Positions 45,810 through 54,274 of a stretch of DNA of 64,000 nt are shown one piece after another. The notes below the pieces were generated by a model. It had not been told where the DNA came from. It ran no database searches and saw only the letters and a program-made list of their open reading frames with translations. Origin of the DNA: Nocardioides alpinus (GTDB taxonomy: Bacteria; Actinomycetota; Actinomycetes; Propionibacteriales; Nocardioidaceae). The position numbers and the translations under genes are program-made. Where the stretch lies: positions 62,001 to 126,000 of the forward strand of contig NZ_FOKC01000011.1 of the NCBI RefSeq assembly GCF_900112035.1, written 5' to 3'. Within the stretch, counting starts at the first letter, position 1; every line of letters begins with the position of its first letter.

Positions 45810-45869
45810 ACGTCCTCTCCCAGGGTGTGCTCCTCGTCACACATCATGCACCCGCTGTCCACGGGCGCC

Positions 45870-45886
45870 TGTCCAGTTCTTGAACA
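45870..45886. promoter_or_regulatory. TGTyCAG-N3-CTGrACA operator between AcoR-like regulator and alcohol dehydrogenase (divergent)
   Basis: TGTCCAGTTCTTGAACA. Plus direction: CACGGT 21 nt away, dehydrogenase ATG 55 bases from the dyad. Minus direction: CATGAT 21 nt away, regulator GTG 60 bases from the dyad. Both directions keep the same 21-nt spacing as at mftA. Confidence 0.68.
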
Positions 45887-45895
45887 GCCTCGAGG

Positions 45896-45911
45896 TGTGA
45901 CGGGTGTCACG
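45896..45911 (+). promoter_or_regulatory. CRP/GlxR-like palindrome over the alcohol-dehydrogenase -10
   Basis: TGTGACGGGTGTCACG matches the TGTGA-N6-TCACA form at nine of ten half-site bases. It overlaps the -10 candidate CACGGT (45908-45913), so bound protein would block transcription rather than activate it. It fits catabolite repression of alcohol oxidation. Confidence 0.42.
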
Positions 45912-45941
45912 GTGGGGGTCCGCGAGCGCAGAGGAGACCCC

Positions 45942-47057
45942 ATGAAGACCCAGGCAGCAGTCGTCGTCGAGGCCGGCAAGCCGATCGAGATCGAGGAGCT
46001 CACCCTCGACAAGCCGCGCGAGGGCGAGGTGCTGATCCAGTACACGCACGCCGGCCTGTGCCACTCCGACGTGCACGTGGCGCACGGCGACCTCGAGGCC
46101 CGGCTGCCGATGGTCCTGGGCCACGAGGGAGCGGGGATCATCCAGGAGGTCGGTCCCGGTGTCAGCCGCGTCAAGGTCGGCGACCACGTCGTCTGCTCGT
46201 TCATCCCCAACTGCGGCACCTGTCGCTACTGCGCCAACGGCCAGCAGTCGATCTGCGACATGGGCGCCACCATCCTCGAGGGCTACCTGCCCGGCGAGCG
46301 GTTCCCGATCACCGGCCCGCGCGGCGACTACGGCGCGATGTGCATGCTCGGCACCTTCAGCCAGTACGGCGTGATCCACCAGAACTCGTGCGTGAAGGTC
46401 GACGACGACCTGCCCCTCGAGAAGGCGGTCCTCGTGGGCTGCGGCGTGCCGACCGGCTGGGGCGCTGCGGTCAACACCGCCGCGGTGAAGGCGGGCCAGA
46501 CCGTCCTGGTCGTCGGCATCGGCGGCATCGGCATCAACGCCGTCCAGGGCGCGCGTCTCGCCGGGGCGAAGAACATCATCGCGATCGACCCGCTGGAGAA
46601 CAAGCGCGAGAAGGCGATGGAGCTCGGCGCCACCCACAGCTTCGCCAGCACCGACGAGGCCATGGAGGCGATCACCGACATGACCCGCGGGCAGATGGCC
46701 GACTCGGCCATCCTGACGCCCGGGCTGATGACGTCCGAGATCGTGGCCGGCGGCTTCCACGCCGTGGGCAAGGGCGGCGTCGTCGTGCTGACCGGCCTCA
46801 ACAAGCTGATGGAGCAGAACATCGAGCTCCCCGGCTCGATCATGACCCTGTTCCGCAAGACCCTGAAGGGCAGCCTCTTCGGCGACTGCAACCCCACCAC
46901 GGACATCCCGCGTCTCCTCGGGCTCTACCAGAGCGGTGACCTCAAGCTGGACGAGATCATCACGCGCACCTACACGCTCGACCAGGTCAACGAGGGGTAC
47001 GACGACCTGCTGGCCGGCAAGAACGTCCGCGGCGTCGTCGTCCACAGCCACAACTGA
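45942..47057 (+). CDS. NDMA-dependent (mycofactocin-linked) zinc alcohol dehydrogenase
   Basis: The 371-residue MDR protein has catalytic Zn ligands in AGLCHSDVHVAHG and GHEGAG, the structural Zn motif CGTCRYCANGQQSIC, and the nucleotide fold VVGIGGIGINAVQGARLAGA. The family keeps NAD(H) bound and needs an external electron acceptor, now known to be mycofactocin, with N,N-dimethyl-4-nitrosoaniline as the artificial one. It starts at ATG after GAGGAG. Its promoter has the same operator as mftA, plus a CRP-like site. The MoxR gene starts two bases after its stop. Confidence 0.93.
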   Translation: MKTQAAVVVEAGKPIEIEELTLDKPREGEVLIQYTHAGLCHSDVHVAHGDLEARLPMVLGHEGAGIIQEVGPGVSRVKVGDHVVCSFIPNCGTCRYCANGQQSICDMGATILEGYLPGERFPITGPRGDYGAMCMLGTFSQYGVIHQNSCVKVDDDLPLEKAVLVGCGVPTGWGAAVNTAAVKAGQTVLVVGIGGIGINAVQGARLAGAKNIIAIDPLENKREKAMELGATHSFASTDEAMEAITDMTRGQMADSAILTPGLMTSEIVAGGFHAVGKGGVVVLTGLNKLMEQNIELPGSIMTLFRKTLKGSLFGDCNPTTDIPRLLGLYQSGDLKLDEIITRTYTLDQVNEGYDDLLAGKNVRGVVVHSHN

Positions 47058-47059
47058 GG

Positions 47060-48007
47060 GTGCCGGAGACCGTGACACAGACGTCCTCCGTGGGTGCGGC
47101 CGCTGCCGCCGTGCCCACGGAGGTCATCGAGCGCGCCGCCGAGGCCGAGCTGCTCGAGGCGGCGCTCCTCAGCGGCGCCCACGTGCTGCTGGAGGGCCCC
47201 CCGGGCACCGGGAAGTCGACCCTGCTGCGCCGCGTCGCCACCGGGCGACGGATCCCGTTCGTGATGGTCGAGGGCAATGCGGAGCTGACCCCGTCGCGCC
47301 TCATCGGCCACTTCGACCCCGCCCTCGTGCTGTCCAAGGGCTACGTCCCGGAGATCTTCGAGGACGGGCCGCTGCTCGAGGCGCTGCGCAGCGGTGGGCT
47401 GCTCTACGTCGAGGAGCTCAACCGGATCCCGGAGGAGACCCTCAACGTCCTGCTGACCGCGATGTCCGAGCTGGAGATCACCGTCCCGCGCCTCGGCCGG
47501 GTCGCCGCCGCGCCGGGCTTCGCGCTGGTCGCGGCGATGAACCCCTTCGACGCCGTCGGCACGGCGCGCGTCTCCGGAGCGCTCTACGACCGCACCTGCC
47601 GGATCTCGATGGACTACCAGTCCGCGCAGGCCGAGCAGGCGATCGTCGGGCTCCGGACGTCCGACCTCGACCCCGCCTGGCGGGCCCGGGTCGTCGAGCT
47701 CGTCCGCAGCACCCGGGACCACGACGACATCCGGTTCGGGTCGTCGGTCCGGGGCGCGATCGACGTGGCCCGGCTCTCGGTCGAGCTGGGTCGCCTGCGG
47801 GGCACCACCACGGACGACTGGCACGTCGGGCTCGCCGCCGCCAAGGCATCGCTCTCGGGTCGGATCCGCCTGCAGGACGGGTGCGATCGGTCCCCGGAGC
47901 AGGTCGTCACCGAGCTGTACGTCGCCGTGTTCGGCGCCGAGCCGTCCGCCGACTCCCCCGACCCGAGCGACCCCGGCAGTGCAGAGGGGTCGCCGGGGGA
48001 ACCCTGA
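47060..48007 (+). CDS. MoxR-family AAA+ ATPase
   Basis: This 315-residue protein has Walker A EGPPGTGKST, Walker B GGLLYVEELNRIP and an arginine-finger region DRTCRISMDY. It starts at GTG two bases after the dehydrogenase stop, in one transcript. MoxR ATPases act with VWA proteins to remodel or load metal into target enzymes, such as CO dehydrogenase and methanol dehydrogenase. The VWA partner follows immediately. The obvious client here is the upstream zinc dehydrogenase, though that family is not known to need such help. Confidence 0.9.
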   Translation: MPETVTQTSSVGAAAAAVPTEVIERAAEAELLEAALLSGAHVLLEGPPGTGKSTLLRRVATGRRIPFVMVEGNAELTPSRLIGHFDPALVLSKGYVPEIFEDGPLLEALRSGGLLYVEELNRIPEETLNVLLTAMSELEITVPRLGRVAAAPGFALVAAMNPFDAVGTARVSGALYDRTCRISMDYQSAQAEQAIVGLRTSDLDPAWRARVVELVRSTRDHDDIRFGSSVRGAIDVARLSVELGRLRGTTTDDWHVGLAAAKASLSGRIRLQDGCDRSPEQVVTELYVAVFGAEPSADSPDPSDPGSAEGSPGEP

Positions 48008-48975
48008 GCCCGCCCCCCGGGGCGGGCGGCACCCCACCACCGACGAAGCCCGAGTCGCGCCAGCGCCGCTCGGCCCCCCGCACCACGGGTCGTTCCGAGC
48101 TGTCCAGGAACCCCACCTTCGCCGAGCTGTCTCCCGAGGTGGGCGAGCTGGACCTCGAGGCGCTCGACGACGCGCTGCGCAGCGATCCCGACGACACCCT
48201 GACCCTCCTGGTCGAGATGTCGCACGCGACCGACGAGCGCCTGCGCGCCGCCGTACGCCGCCTGGCGCCCCGGCTGATCCTCGACCAGACGCGCCGCGGG
48301 ATCCCGCGCAACCGCGGGGTCGCCAAGCCCCGGCCGGTGCCGGCGCACCGGGGCGGCGACCTGGACCTCGACCGCTCGATGGATGCGATCGTCGGGGCCC
48401 GCGCCGAGGCGCGGATGCCGTCGCTCGACGACATGACCTCGGTGCAGTGGAGCCGCCCCGACCTGGCCCTGTGCCTGGTGATCGACCAGTCCGGCTCGAT
48501 GAGCGGCGCCCGCCTCACCACCGCCGCGGTGGCCGGGGCGGCGTGCCTCACGTATGCGCCGCAGGAGCACGCGGTGCTGGCCTTCGCCGGCAGCACCGCC
48601 GTGCTGAAGCCGATCTCCGAGACGTCGCGGCCGACCGCGACCATCGAGCGGGTGCTCGCTCTGCGCGGGCACGGCACCACCGGACTGGCCGACGCCCTGC
48701 GCCAGGCCCACGTCCAGCTGGCCGGCGCCCGCGCGCGCCGCCGGGTCGTGCTGCTCCTGTCCGACTGCCGCGTCACCGACGAGGTCGACGCCACGCCCGC
48801 AGCGCGGGCCCTCGAGGAGCTCGTGATCCTGGCTCCTGCCGAGGACGACGACGAGGCCCGCCGGCTGGCACGCGACAGCGGGGCCCGCGTCGCTCCTGTC
48901 GGCTCGGTCCTCGACGTCCCGGCCGCGCTCAACGCCATGCTCGCCGATGACCGGGTCCACACGCCGGGCCGGTAG
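48004..48975 (+). CDS. VWA (MIDAS) domain protein, MoxR partner
   Basis: The C-terminal half is a von Willebrand factor A domain with the metal-ion site DQSGSMSGARL and the MIDAS threonine in HGTTGLADAL. The N terminus is acidic/Ser-rich (RSELSRNPTFAELSPEVGEL) and typical of this family. No ATG, GTG or TTG lies at the expected start: the drawn start is a CTG at 48004 overlapping the MoxR stop (CTGA). Alternatives are a GTG at 48139, which would remove the conserved N terminus, or a GTG at 47881, which would overlap MoxR by 127 bases. Confidence 0.75.
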   Translation: MSPPPGAGGTPPPTKPESRQRRSAPRTTGRSELSRNPTFAELSPEVGELDLEALDDALRSDPDDTLTLLVEMSHATDERLRAAVRRLAPRLILDQTRRGIPRNRGVAKPRPVPAHRGGDLDLDRSMDAIVGARAEARMPSLDDMTSVQWSRPDLALCLVIDQSGSMSGARLTTAAVAGAACLTYAPQEHAVLAFAGSTAVLKPISETSRPTATIERVLALRGHGTTGLADALRQAHVQLAGARARRRVVLLLSDCRVTDEVDATPAARALEELVILAPAEDDDEARRLARDSGARVAPVGSVLDVPAALNAMLADDRVHTPGR

Positions 48976-48984
48976 ATTCGGGCG

Positions 48985-50550
48985 GTGCCCGACACCCGCC
49001 CCCGCCGTACGTTCGCCGTCATCAGCCACCCCGACGCGGGCAAGTCGACCCTCACCGAGGCGCTCGCCCTGCACGCCCGGGTGATCACCGAGGCCGGCGC
49101 GGTCCACGGCAAGGGCGACCGGCGCGCCACGGTCTCGGACTGGATGGCGATGGAGAAGGCCCGCGGCATCTCGATCACGTCGGCCGCACTGCAGTTCGTC
49201 TACCGCGACCACGTGATCAACCTCGTCGACACCCCCGGCCACAGCGACTTCTCCGAGGACACCTACCGCGTGCTCTCGGCCGTCGACTCCGCCGTGATGC
49301 TGGTCGACGCGGGCAAGGGGCTCGAGCCGCAGACGCTCAAGCTCTTCAAGGTCTGCGCCCTGCGCGGCATCCCCGTCATGACGGTGATCAACAAGTGGGA
49401 CCGTCCCGGTCTCTCGGCGCTCGAGCTGATGGACCTCATCCAGGAGAAGATCAAGCTCCGGCCCACTCCCCTGACCTGGCCCGTCGGCGAGGCCGGCGAC
49501 TTCCGCGGCGTGCTCGACCGTCGTACGGGTGAGTTCGTGAAGTACACCCGCACCGCCGGCGGTGCGACCCGCGCGCCCGAGCGCCGGATGGCCGCCGACG
49601 AGGTCGACGAGATCGACGCCGCGCTGTGGGCGGACGCGGTCGAGGAGCACGAGCTGCTCGGCCTCGACGAGGCCGACCACGACCAGGACCGCTTCCTCGC
49701 CGGCGAGACCACGCCCGTCATGTTCGCCTCGGCGCTCCAGAACTTCGGCGTCGCGCAGCTGCTCGACCTGCTGCTCGACATCGCGCCCGACCCCAGCCCC
49801 ACCGAGGGCGTCGACGGCTCCGTCCGCAAGGTCGAGGACGACTTCAGCGCCTTCGTCTTCAAGGTGCAGTCCGGCATGAACAACGCCCACCGCGACCGGC
49901 TCGCCTACGCGCGCGTCGTGTCCGGCGCCTTCGAGCGCGGCATGGTGGTCACCCACGCGTCGACCGGTCGGCCGTTCGCCACCAAGTTCGCCCAGTCGGT
50001 CTTCGGCCGCGACACGCAGTCGGTCGAGACCGCCGAGCCGGGCGACATCATCGGCTTCGTCAACGCGCAGTCCCTGCGGGTCGGCGACACGGTCTACGTC
50101 GGCGACCCGATCGAGTACCCGCCGGTCCCGAGCTTCGCCCCCGAGCACTTCGTCACGGCCAGCGCCGGCGACATCGGCCGCTACAAGCAGTTCCGCCGCG
50201 GCATCGAGCAGCTCGACCAGGAGGGCGTGGTCCAGGTCCTGCGCTCCGACCTGCGCGGCGACCAGAACCCCGTCCTGGCGGCGGTCGGCCCGATGCAGTT
50301 CGAGGTGGTCGAGGACCGGATGACCAACGAGTTCAACTCCCCCATCAGGTTCTCGCGGCTCGACTACCAGGTCGCGCGGCGCACGGACGCGGCCGGTGCT
50401 GCGGCGCTGGCCGGGGTGCGCGGCGTCGAGGTGCTCCAGCGCAGCGACGGCACCTACCTCGCGCTCTTCGTCGACCAGTGGCGCGCCATGGTCACCGCGC
50501 GCGACAACCCCGACCTGATGCTCGAGGCCCTGCCTGCCGGCGGCAGCTGA
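48985..50550 (+). CDS. prfC: Peptide chain release factor 3 (RF3)
   Basis: RF3 is the GTPase that recycles RF1/RF2 from the ribosome. The 521-residue protein shows all GTPase motifs: G1 SHPDAGKST, G2 region in KARGISIT, G3 DTPGHSDF and G4 NKWD. The C-terminal RF3 domain begins near VHFVTASAGDIGRYKQFRRGIEQLDQEG. It starts at GTG nine bases after the VWA stop. Many actinobacteria lack prfC, so its presence is mildly notable. No link to the neighbouring MoxR/VWA pair is expected. Confidence 0.95.
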   Translation: MPDTRPRRTFAVISHPDAGKSTLTEALALHARVITEAGAVHGKGDRRATVSDWMAMEKARGISITSAALQFVYRDHVINLVDTPGHSDFSEDTYRVLSAVDSAVMLVDAGKGLEPQTLKLFKVCALRGIPVMTVINKWDRPGLSALELMDLIQEKIKLRPTPLTWPVGEAGDFRGVLDRRTGEFVKYTRTAGGATRAPERRMAADEVDEIDAALWADAVEEHELLGLDEADHDQDRFLAGETTPVMFASALQNFGVAQLLDLLLDIAPDPSPTEGVDGSVRKVEDDFSAFVFKVQSGMNNAHRDRLAYARVVSGAFERGMVVTHASTGRPFATKFAQSVFGRDTQSVETAEPGDIIGFVNAQSLRVGDTVYVGDPIEYPPVPSFAPEHFVTASAGDIGRYKQFRRGIEQLDQEGVVQVLRSDLRGDQNPVLAAVGPMQFEVVEDRMTNEFNSPIRFSRLDYQVARRTDAAGAAALAGVRGVEVLQRSDGTYLALFVDQWRAMVTARDNPDLMLEALPAGGS

Positions 50551-50639
50551 CCCTCTCCTTGACCATTTCTCCGATTGACACCTCCGGGCGTCGGGGCGCT
50601 GACTGGACGGGACCGCATCCCCTCCGAAGGAGCACACCC

Positions 50640-51599
50640 ATGCCGCTGTCCCCCGGCCGGCTCACCCTCACCCTGCTCGCGTCCACCGCAGTCTGGGTGG
50701 CGACCACCCAGCCCGCGACCGCGATCGTCGGTGGTGCCCCCGACGCGGGCGAGCACCCCTATGTCGGGCAGCTCCTCTTCTACGTGCCCGACGCCGCCGA
50801 CTCGCGCTTCACCGATCCTGGCGGCTGGTTCACCTGCAGCGGCACCCTCGTCGACGCCGACACGGTCGTCACGGCCGGGCACTGCACCTATGCCGTCGGC
50901 GTCGACGGCTCGGTCCCGGCGAACCCCCTCAAGGGCGGCACCGACGTGTGGTTCTCCGTCGAGGAGGTGCCCGACTTCGACATCCTGCCGGCGAGCTCCA
51001 CCTTCGTCCCGGACGGCAACGACGCGCGTTACACGGCCTGGTCGACCGCGCTCGACGCGAGCACCACGTGGCACCAGACGGCGTCGACGTTCACCCACCC
51101 CGACTACGTCGACGCGGCGTTCCTGCTGCACGACGTCGCCGTCCTCGAGCTGAGTGAGCCGGTGACCCTGCCTGAGTACGGCTCCCTGCCCGAGGCCGAC
51201 TACCTCGACACCTACTACTCCAAGGCGGCCAAGCAGACGGGTCTCTTCGAGTCCGTGGGCTACGGCCTCGAAGGCAGCAGCCCCAAGTCGTCCGTCGGCG
51301 GCGACACCCGGCGCAAGGCGGACCGGCGACTGACGAGCTTCAAGGGCGCCTACGGCTACAAGGACATCTCGGTGCAGTTCAGCCACGCCGGTCGCGGCAC
51401 CACCGGTGGCACCTGCTTCGGCGACTCCGGTGGTCCGACGTTCGACATCTCCACTCCCTTGCTGGCCGAGCAGAACCTCGTCGTGGCCGTCACGTCGTTC
51501 GGCCTCAACGCCAACTGCAACGCGAGCGGCAGCTATCGCCTCGACCAGCCCGACGACATCGCCTTCCTGGAGGACCCCGCGGGGGCCTACGGGTCCTGA
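50640..51599 (+). CDS. Secreted trypsin-like serine protease
   Basis: This 319-residue chymotrypsin-fold protease starts at ATG seven bases after AAGGAG. A Sec signal peptide runs to about residue 28 (RLTLTLLASTAVWVATTQPATA), and the mature enzyme begins IVGGAPDAG, the usual activated N terminus. The catalytic triad is visible as VVTAGHC, LLHDVAVLEL and FGDSGGP. Cysteines suit extracellular disulfides. A TTGACC/TTGACA pair lies in the 89-base gap upstream but has no convincing -10. Confidence 0.9.
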   Translation: MPLSPGRLTLTLLASTAVWVATTQPATAIVGGAPDAGEHPYVGQLLFYVPDAADSRFTDPGGWFTCSGTLVDADTVVTAGHCTYAVGVDGSVPANPLKGGTDVWFSVEEVPDFDILPASSTFVPDGNDARYTAWSTALDASTTWHQTASTFTHPDYVDAAFLLHDVAVLELSEPVTLPEYGSLPEADYLDTYYSKAAKQTGLFESVGYGLEGSSPKSSVGGDTRRKADRRLTSFKGAYGYKDISVQFSHAGRGTTGGTCFGDSGGPTFDISTPLLAEQNLVVAVTSFGLNANCNASGSYRLDQPDDIAFLEDPAGAYGS

Positions 51600-51604
51600 C
51601 CGCG

Positions 51605-53215
51605 TCAGGACTCGTGGACACACTCCCCGTCGATCCAGGTCGACCGCACCCGCGCAGCACCGATCTCCTCCGGTGACGCGAGCGGATCGCGGTCCAGCAC
51701 GACGAGGTCGGCGACGGCGCCGGGACTGATGGTCCCGGCGTCGTCGCGGTGGTTCACCCAGGCGGATCCGCTCGTGTAGGCGGCGAAGGCCACCTCGATG
51801 GGCAGCGCCTGCTCGGGCAGGAACGGCACCGTGCCCGCCGGCGCCGGTTCGTCGTACGACGTCCGGTGCACGGCGGTGTGGATCGCCGCGAGCGGGTCGG
51901 GCGTGCTCACCGGCCAGTCGCTCCCCGCGACGAGCCGCGCGCCGGCGGCGTGCAGGTCGCCGAAGGGGTACTGCCGGGCGGCCCGCTCGGCCCCGAGGAA
52001 CGGGATGGTGAGCTCGGTCATCTGGTCGTCGTGGCACGCCCAGAGCGCCTGGATGTTGGCCGCGACGCCCAGCTCGCCGAAGCGCGGGACGTCGTCGGGG
52101 TGCACGAGCTGGAGGTGGGCGATGTGGTGCCGCCGCGCGCGATCGGTGCCCTCGAGGGAGTCGAGCGCCTCGCGCACGCTGCGGTCGCCCAGCCCGTGGA
52201 AGTGGACCTGGAAGCCCTGGGCGTCGAGCTCTCGGACGTGGCCCCGCAGGCTCACCGGGTCCACGAAGGAGATGCCGGTGTTGCGGGTGGCGTGGCCGCA
52301 GCGGTCGAGGTAGGGCTCGACGAGCGCCGCGGTGCCGTTCTCGGCAACCCCGTCCTGCATGATCTTCACCGCCGTGGCCGAGAACCGGCCGCTCGTCCAG
52401 GCCGCACGCCGGGCGACGAGGTCCGCGACCTGCTCGCTGCCGCGGTCCCGGTCCCACCAGAGCGCCCCGACCACCGTCCCGGTGAGGGTGCCTGCCGCGG
52501 CGGCCCGGGCGTACGTCGGGCCGGCGTCGCGCATCCCCGAGTAGGCACCGACGATCGCGTCCTGCCAGCTGGTGACACCCAGCGAGTGGAGGTGGCGTTG
52601 ACCCTCGAGGAACCCCGCATACATCTGGTCGTCGTCGGCCACCGGGAGGACGTGCGCGAGCAGGCCCATCGCGCCCTCGTGCAGCACCCCGGTCGGTCGG
52701 CCGTCGGCGCTGCGCTCGACGTGACCGTCGGCGGGGTCCGGCGTCGCGGCGGTGATCCCGGCGACCTGGAGCGCCCGCGAGCTCACCCACATCCCGTGGT
52801 GGTCGCGGTTGGCGAGGGCCACCGGCCTGTCCGGCACCGCCTCGTCGAGCTCGGCAGCGGTCGGCAGGCCGCCGGGAAAGGCGGCCATCGCCCAGCCACC
52901 GCCCTCGATCCAGTCCAGCTCGGGGTGCGCATCGGCGTACGCCCGGATGTGCGCGAGGTAGGCGCCGGACTCCGCCGGCAACGCACTGAGGTCACAGCTC
53001 AGCCGCTCGAGCCCGCCCTGGACGGGGTGGACGTGGGCGTCGGTGAAGCCGGGCAGGAGCAGTCCGCCGGCCGCATCGACGACCCTCGCGCCGGACGGGA
53101 CCGCGTCGACGCCGACGCCCGTGATCCTGCCGTGCTCCACGACCACGTGCCCGATCCGACCCCGGTGGCGGTGGCCGTCGAAGACGGCAGCGTTCGCGAA
53201 GACAGTGGCACTCAC
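51605..53215 (-). CDS. Amidohydrolase (YtcJ/AtzF-like, metal-dependent)
   Basis: This 536-residue protein has the amidohydrolase strand-1 metal motif GFTDAHVHPVQGG, further His in FQVHFHGLGD and RHHIAHLQLVHP, and the final Asp in AGSDWPVSTPDPLAAI. The N- and C-terminal strands form the small composite domain (VFANAAVFDGH and ADLVVLDRDPL). The subfamily is the YtcJ type, with unknown substrates. It starts at GTG. It is convergent with the protease and 16 bases downstream of the YihY gene on the same strand. Confidence 0.88.
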   Translation of the reverse strand: MSATVFANAAVFDGHRHRGRIGHVVVEHGRITGVGVDAVPSGARVVDAAGGLLLPGFTDAHVHPVQGGLERLSCDLSALPAESGAYLAHIRAYADAHPELDWIEGGGWAMAAFPGGLPTAAELDEAVPDRPVALANRDHHGMWVSSRALQVAGITAATPDPADGHVERSADGRPTGVLHEGAMGLLAHVLPVADDDQMYAGFLEGQRHLHSLGVTSWQDAIVGAYSGMRDAGPTYARAAAAGTLTGTVVGALWWDRDRGSEQVADLVARRAAWTSGRFSATAVKIMQDGVAENGTAALVEPYLDRCGHATRNTGISFVDPVSLRGHVRELDAQGFQVHFHGLGDRSVREALDSLEGTDRARRHHIAHLQLVHPDDVPRFGELGVAANIQALWACHDDQMTELTIPFLGAERAARQYPFGDLHAAGARLVAGSDWPVSTPDPLAAIHTAVHRTSYDEPAPAGTVPFLPEQALPIEVAFAAYTSGSAWVNHRDDAGTISPGAVADLVVLDRDPLASPEEIGAARVRSTWIDGECVHES

Positions 53216-53231
53216 CCCCGCACGATATCGA

Positions 53232-54158
53232 TCAGTCGCGGTGCGGCGGGTCGACCTGGGACCGCTGTGAGCGCCGGTCCTCGACGCGATCCAGCACGCG
53301 GCGCCAGGCCTCGCTCTCCGCCACCAGACGGCCGATCAGCGAGCTGAGCACCAGGACGCCGGCGAACGCGACGAGCCACGAGGCCGCGGCGAGGATCAGC
53401 CCGAAGCTGCCGAACTGCGCCACCGACGACCGCGTGTAGGGCGGCATCACCACACCGGACCCGACGAAGAGGAGCAGGCTCGCGGCCGTGGTGATGAGCG
53501 CCGCGGGCAGCAGCTGGCCCCAGGACCGCACGCCCGAGAGCATGAAGTGCATGCTCCACCACCAGAAGGCGACCTGCATCGCGACCGAGAGCACCGGGAT
53601 CCAGAGGTTCCCGCCCAGGAGCCCGTCGGGCCACCGGGCGAGCAGCGCCACGCCGAGCAGGTAGCTCAGCCAGACCGGCAGCCACACCACGCTCCGTTGG
53701 ATCCGGCCGGTGCTGTCCTCCTTCGCGACCTCGAAGACGCGCGCATACATGCGTTGCAGGGCCCGGGAGAAGCTCGTGGCCGAGACCAGCGCGACGAGGA
53801 AGCCGAAGACGCCGGTGTTGCTCTCGATCGACGGCGAGTCCACGAGCTCCTCCGCCGGGCGGAGGTCGCCGGACGCCAGGCCCATGGTCTCCCGCACGTG
53901 GTCGACGACGGCGCCGGCGAAGTCCTGGGGGGCGTAGGCGGCGAGGACCACCAGGAAGGGCAGGAGGGCCAGCAGGGCCTGGGCGCCGAGGGCAAGGGAC
54001 CGGTCGACGAGCTCGATGCGGGTCAGCTCGGCCACCAGTCGGCGCACCCACGGCAGTCGGTCCGCCTGGGCCTGCCGGTGCGCGACCTGCCGCGCCAGCC
54101 AGCCGGTCGGCTCCGGGCGCCGGCCGGCTTGGGCGAGCCCTCGGCCTCGTCGGGACAT
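53232..54158 (-). CDS. YihY/BrkB-family membrane protein
   Basis: I choose the ATG at 54158 behind GAGGA, giving 308 residues. It has six membrane helices in the YihY pattern: LALGAQALLALLPFLVVLAAY, GVFGFLVALVSATSFSRALQRMYARVFEV (the family's most conserved block), SVVWLPVWLSYLLGVALLARW and three more. It was once called RNase BN but members are now thought to be membrane transport or envelope proteins. Its promoter is the minus side of dyad copy 10, but the -10 candidate overlaps its ribosome site. Confidence 0.85.
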   Translation of the reverse strand: MSRRGRGLAQAGRRPEPTGWLARQVAHRQAQADRLPWVRRLVAELTRIELVDRSLALGAQALLALLPFLVVLAAYAPQDFAGAVVDHVRETMGLASGDLRPAEELVDSPSIESNTGVFGFLVALVSATSFSRALQRMYARVFEVAKEDSTGRIQRSVVWLPVWLSYLLGVALLARWPDGLLGGNLWIPVLSVAMQVAFWWWSMHFMLSGVRSWGQLLPAALITTAASLLLFVGSGVVMPPYTRSSVAQFGSFGLILAAASWLVAFAGVLVLSSLIGRLVAESEAWRRVLDRVEDRRSQRSQVDPPHRD

Positions 54159-54193
54159 GCCAGTGATCCTCACGGCCGACCACACCCGTGCCC

Positions 54194-54210
54194 TCACCTT
54201 GTCCGGGTGA
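54194..54210. promoter_or_regulatory. 17-bp stress dyad, copy 10 (divergent YihY / HerA-like)
   Basis: TCACCTTGTCCGGGTGA. Plus direction: GAAGGT 22 nt away and start codon 64 bases away. Minus direction: GAGGAT 22 nt away but only 35 bases to the ATG, so the -10 hexamer coincides with the ribosome site; plus is the better promoter. Confidence 0.64.
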
Positions 54211-54274
54211 TGCCGGGTGCGGTCTTCGCCACGAAGGTGGGTGGAGCGGCACACGTCAACCAGGGAGGTGCCCC

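Noticed and set aside
50559..50580. TTGACC and TTGACA as protease promoter -35
   Set aside because: No -10 hexamer at 16-19 nt from either; not reported as a promoter.
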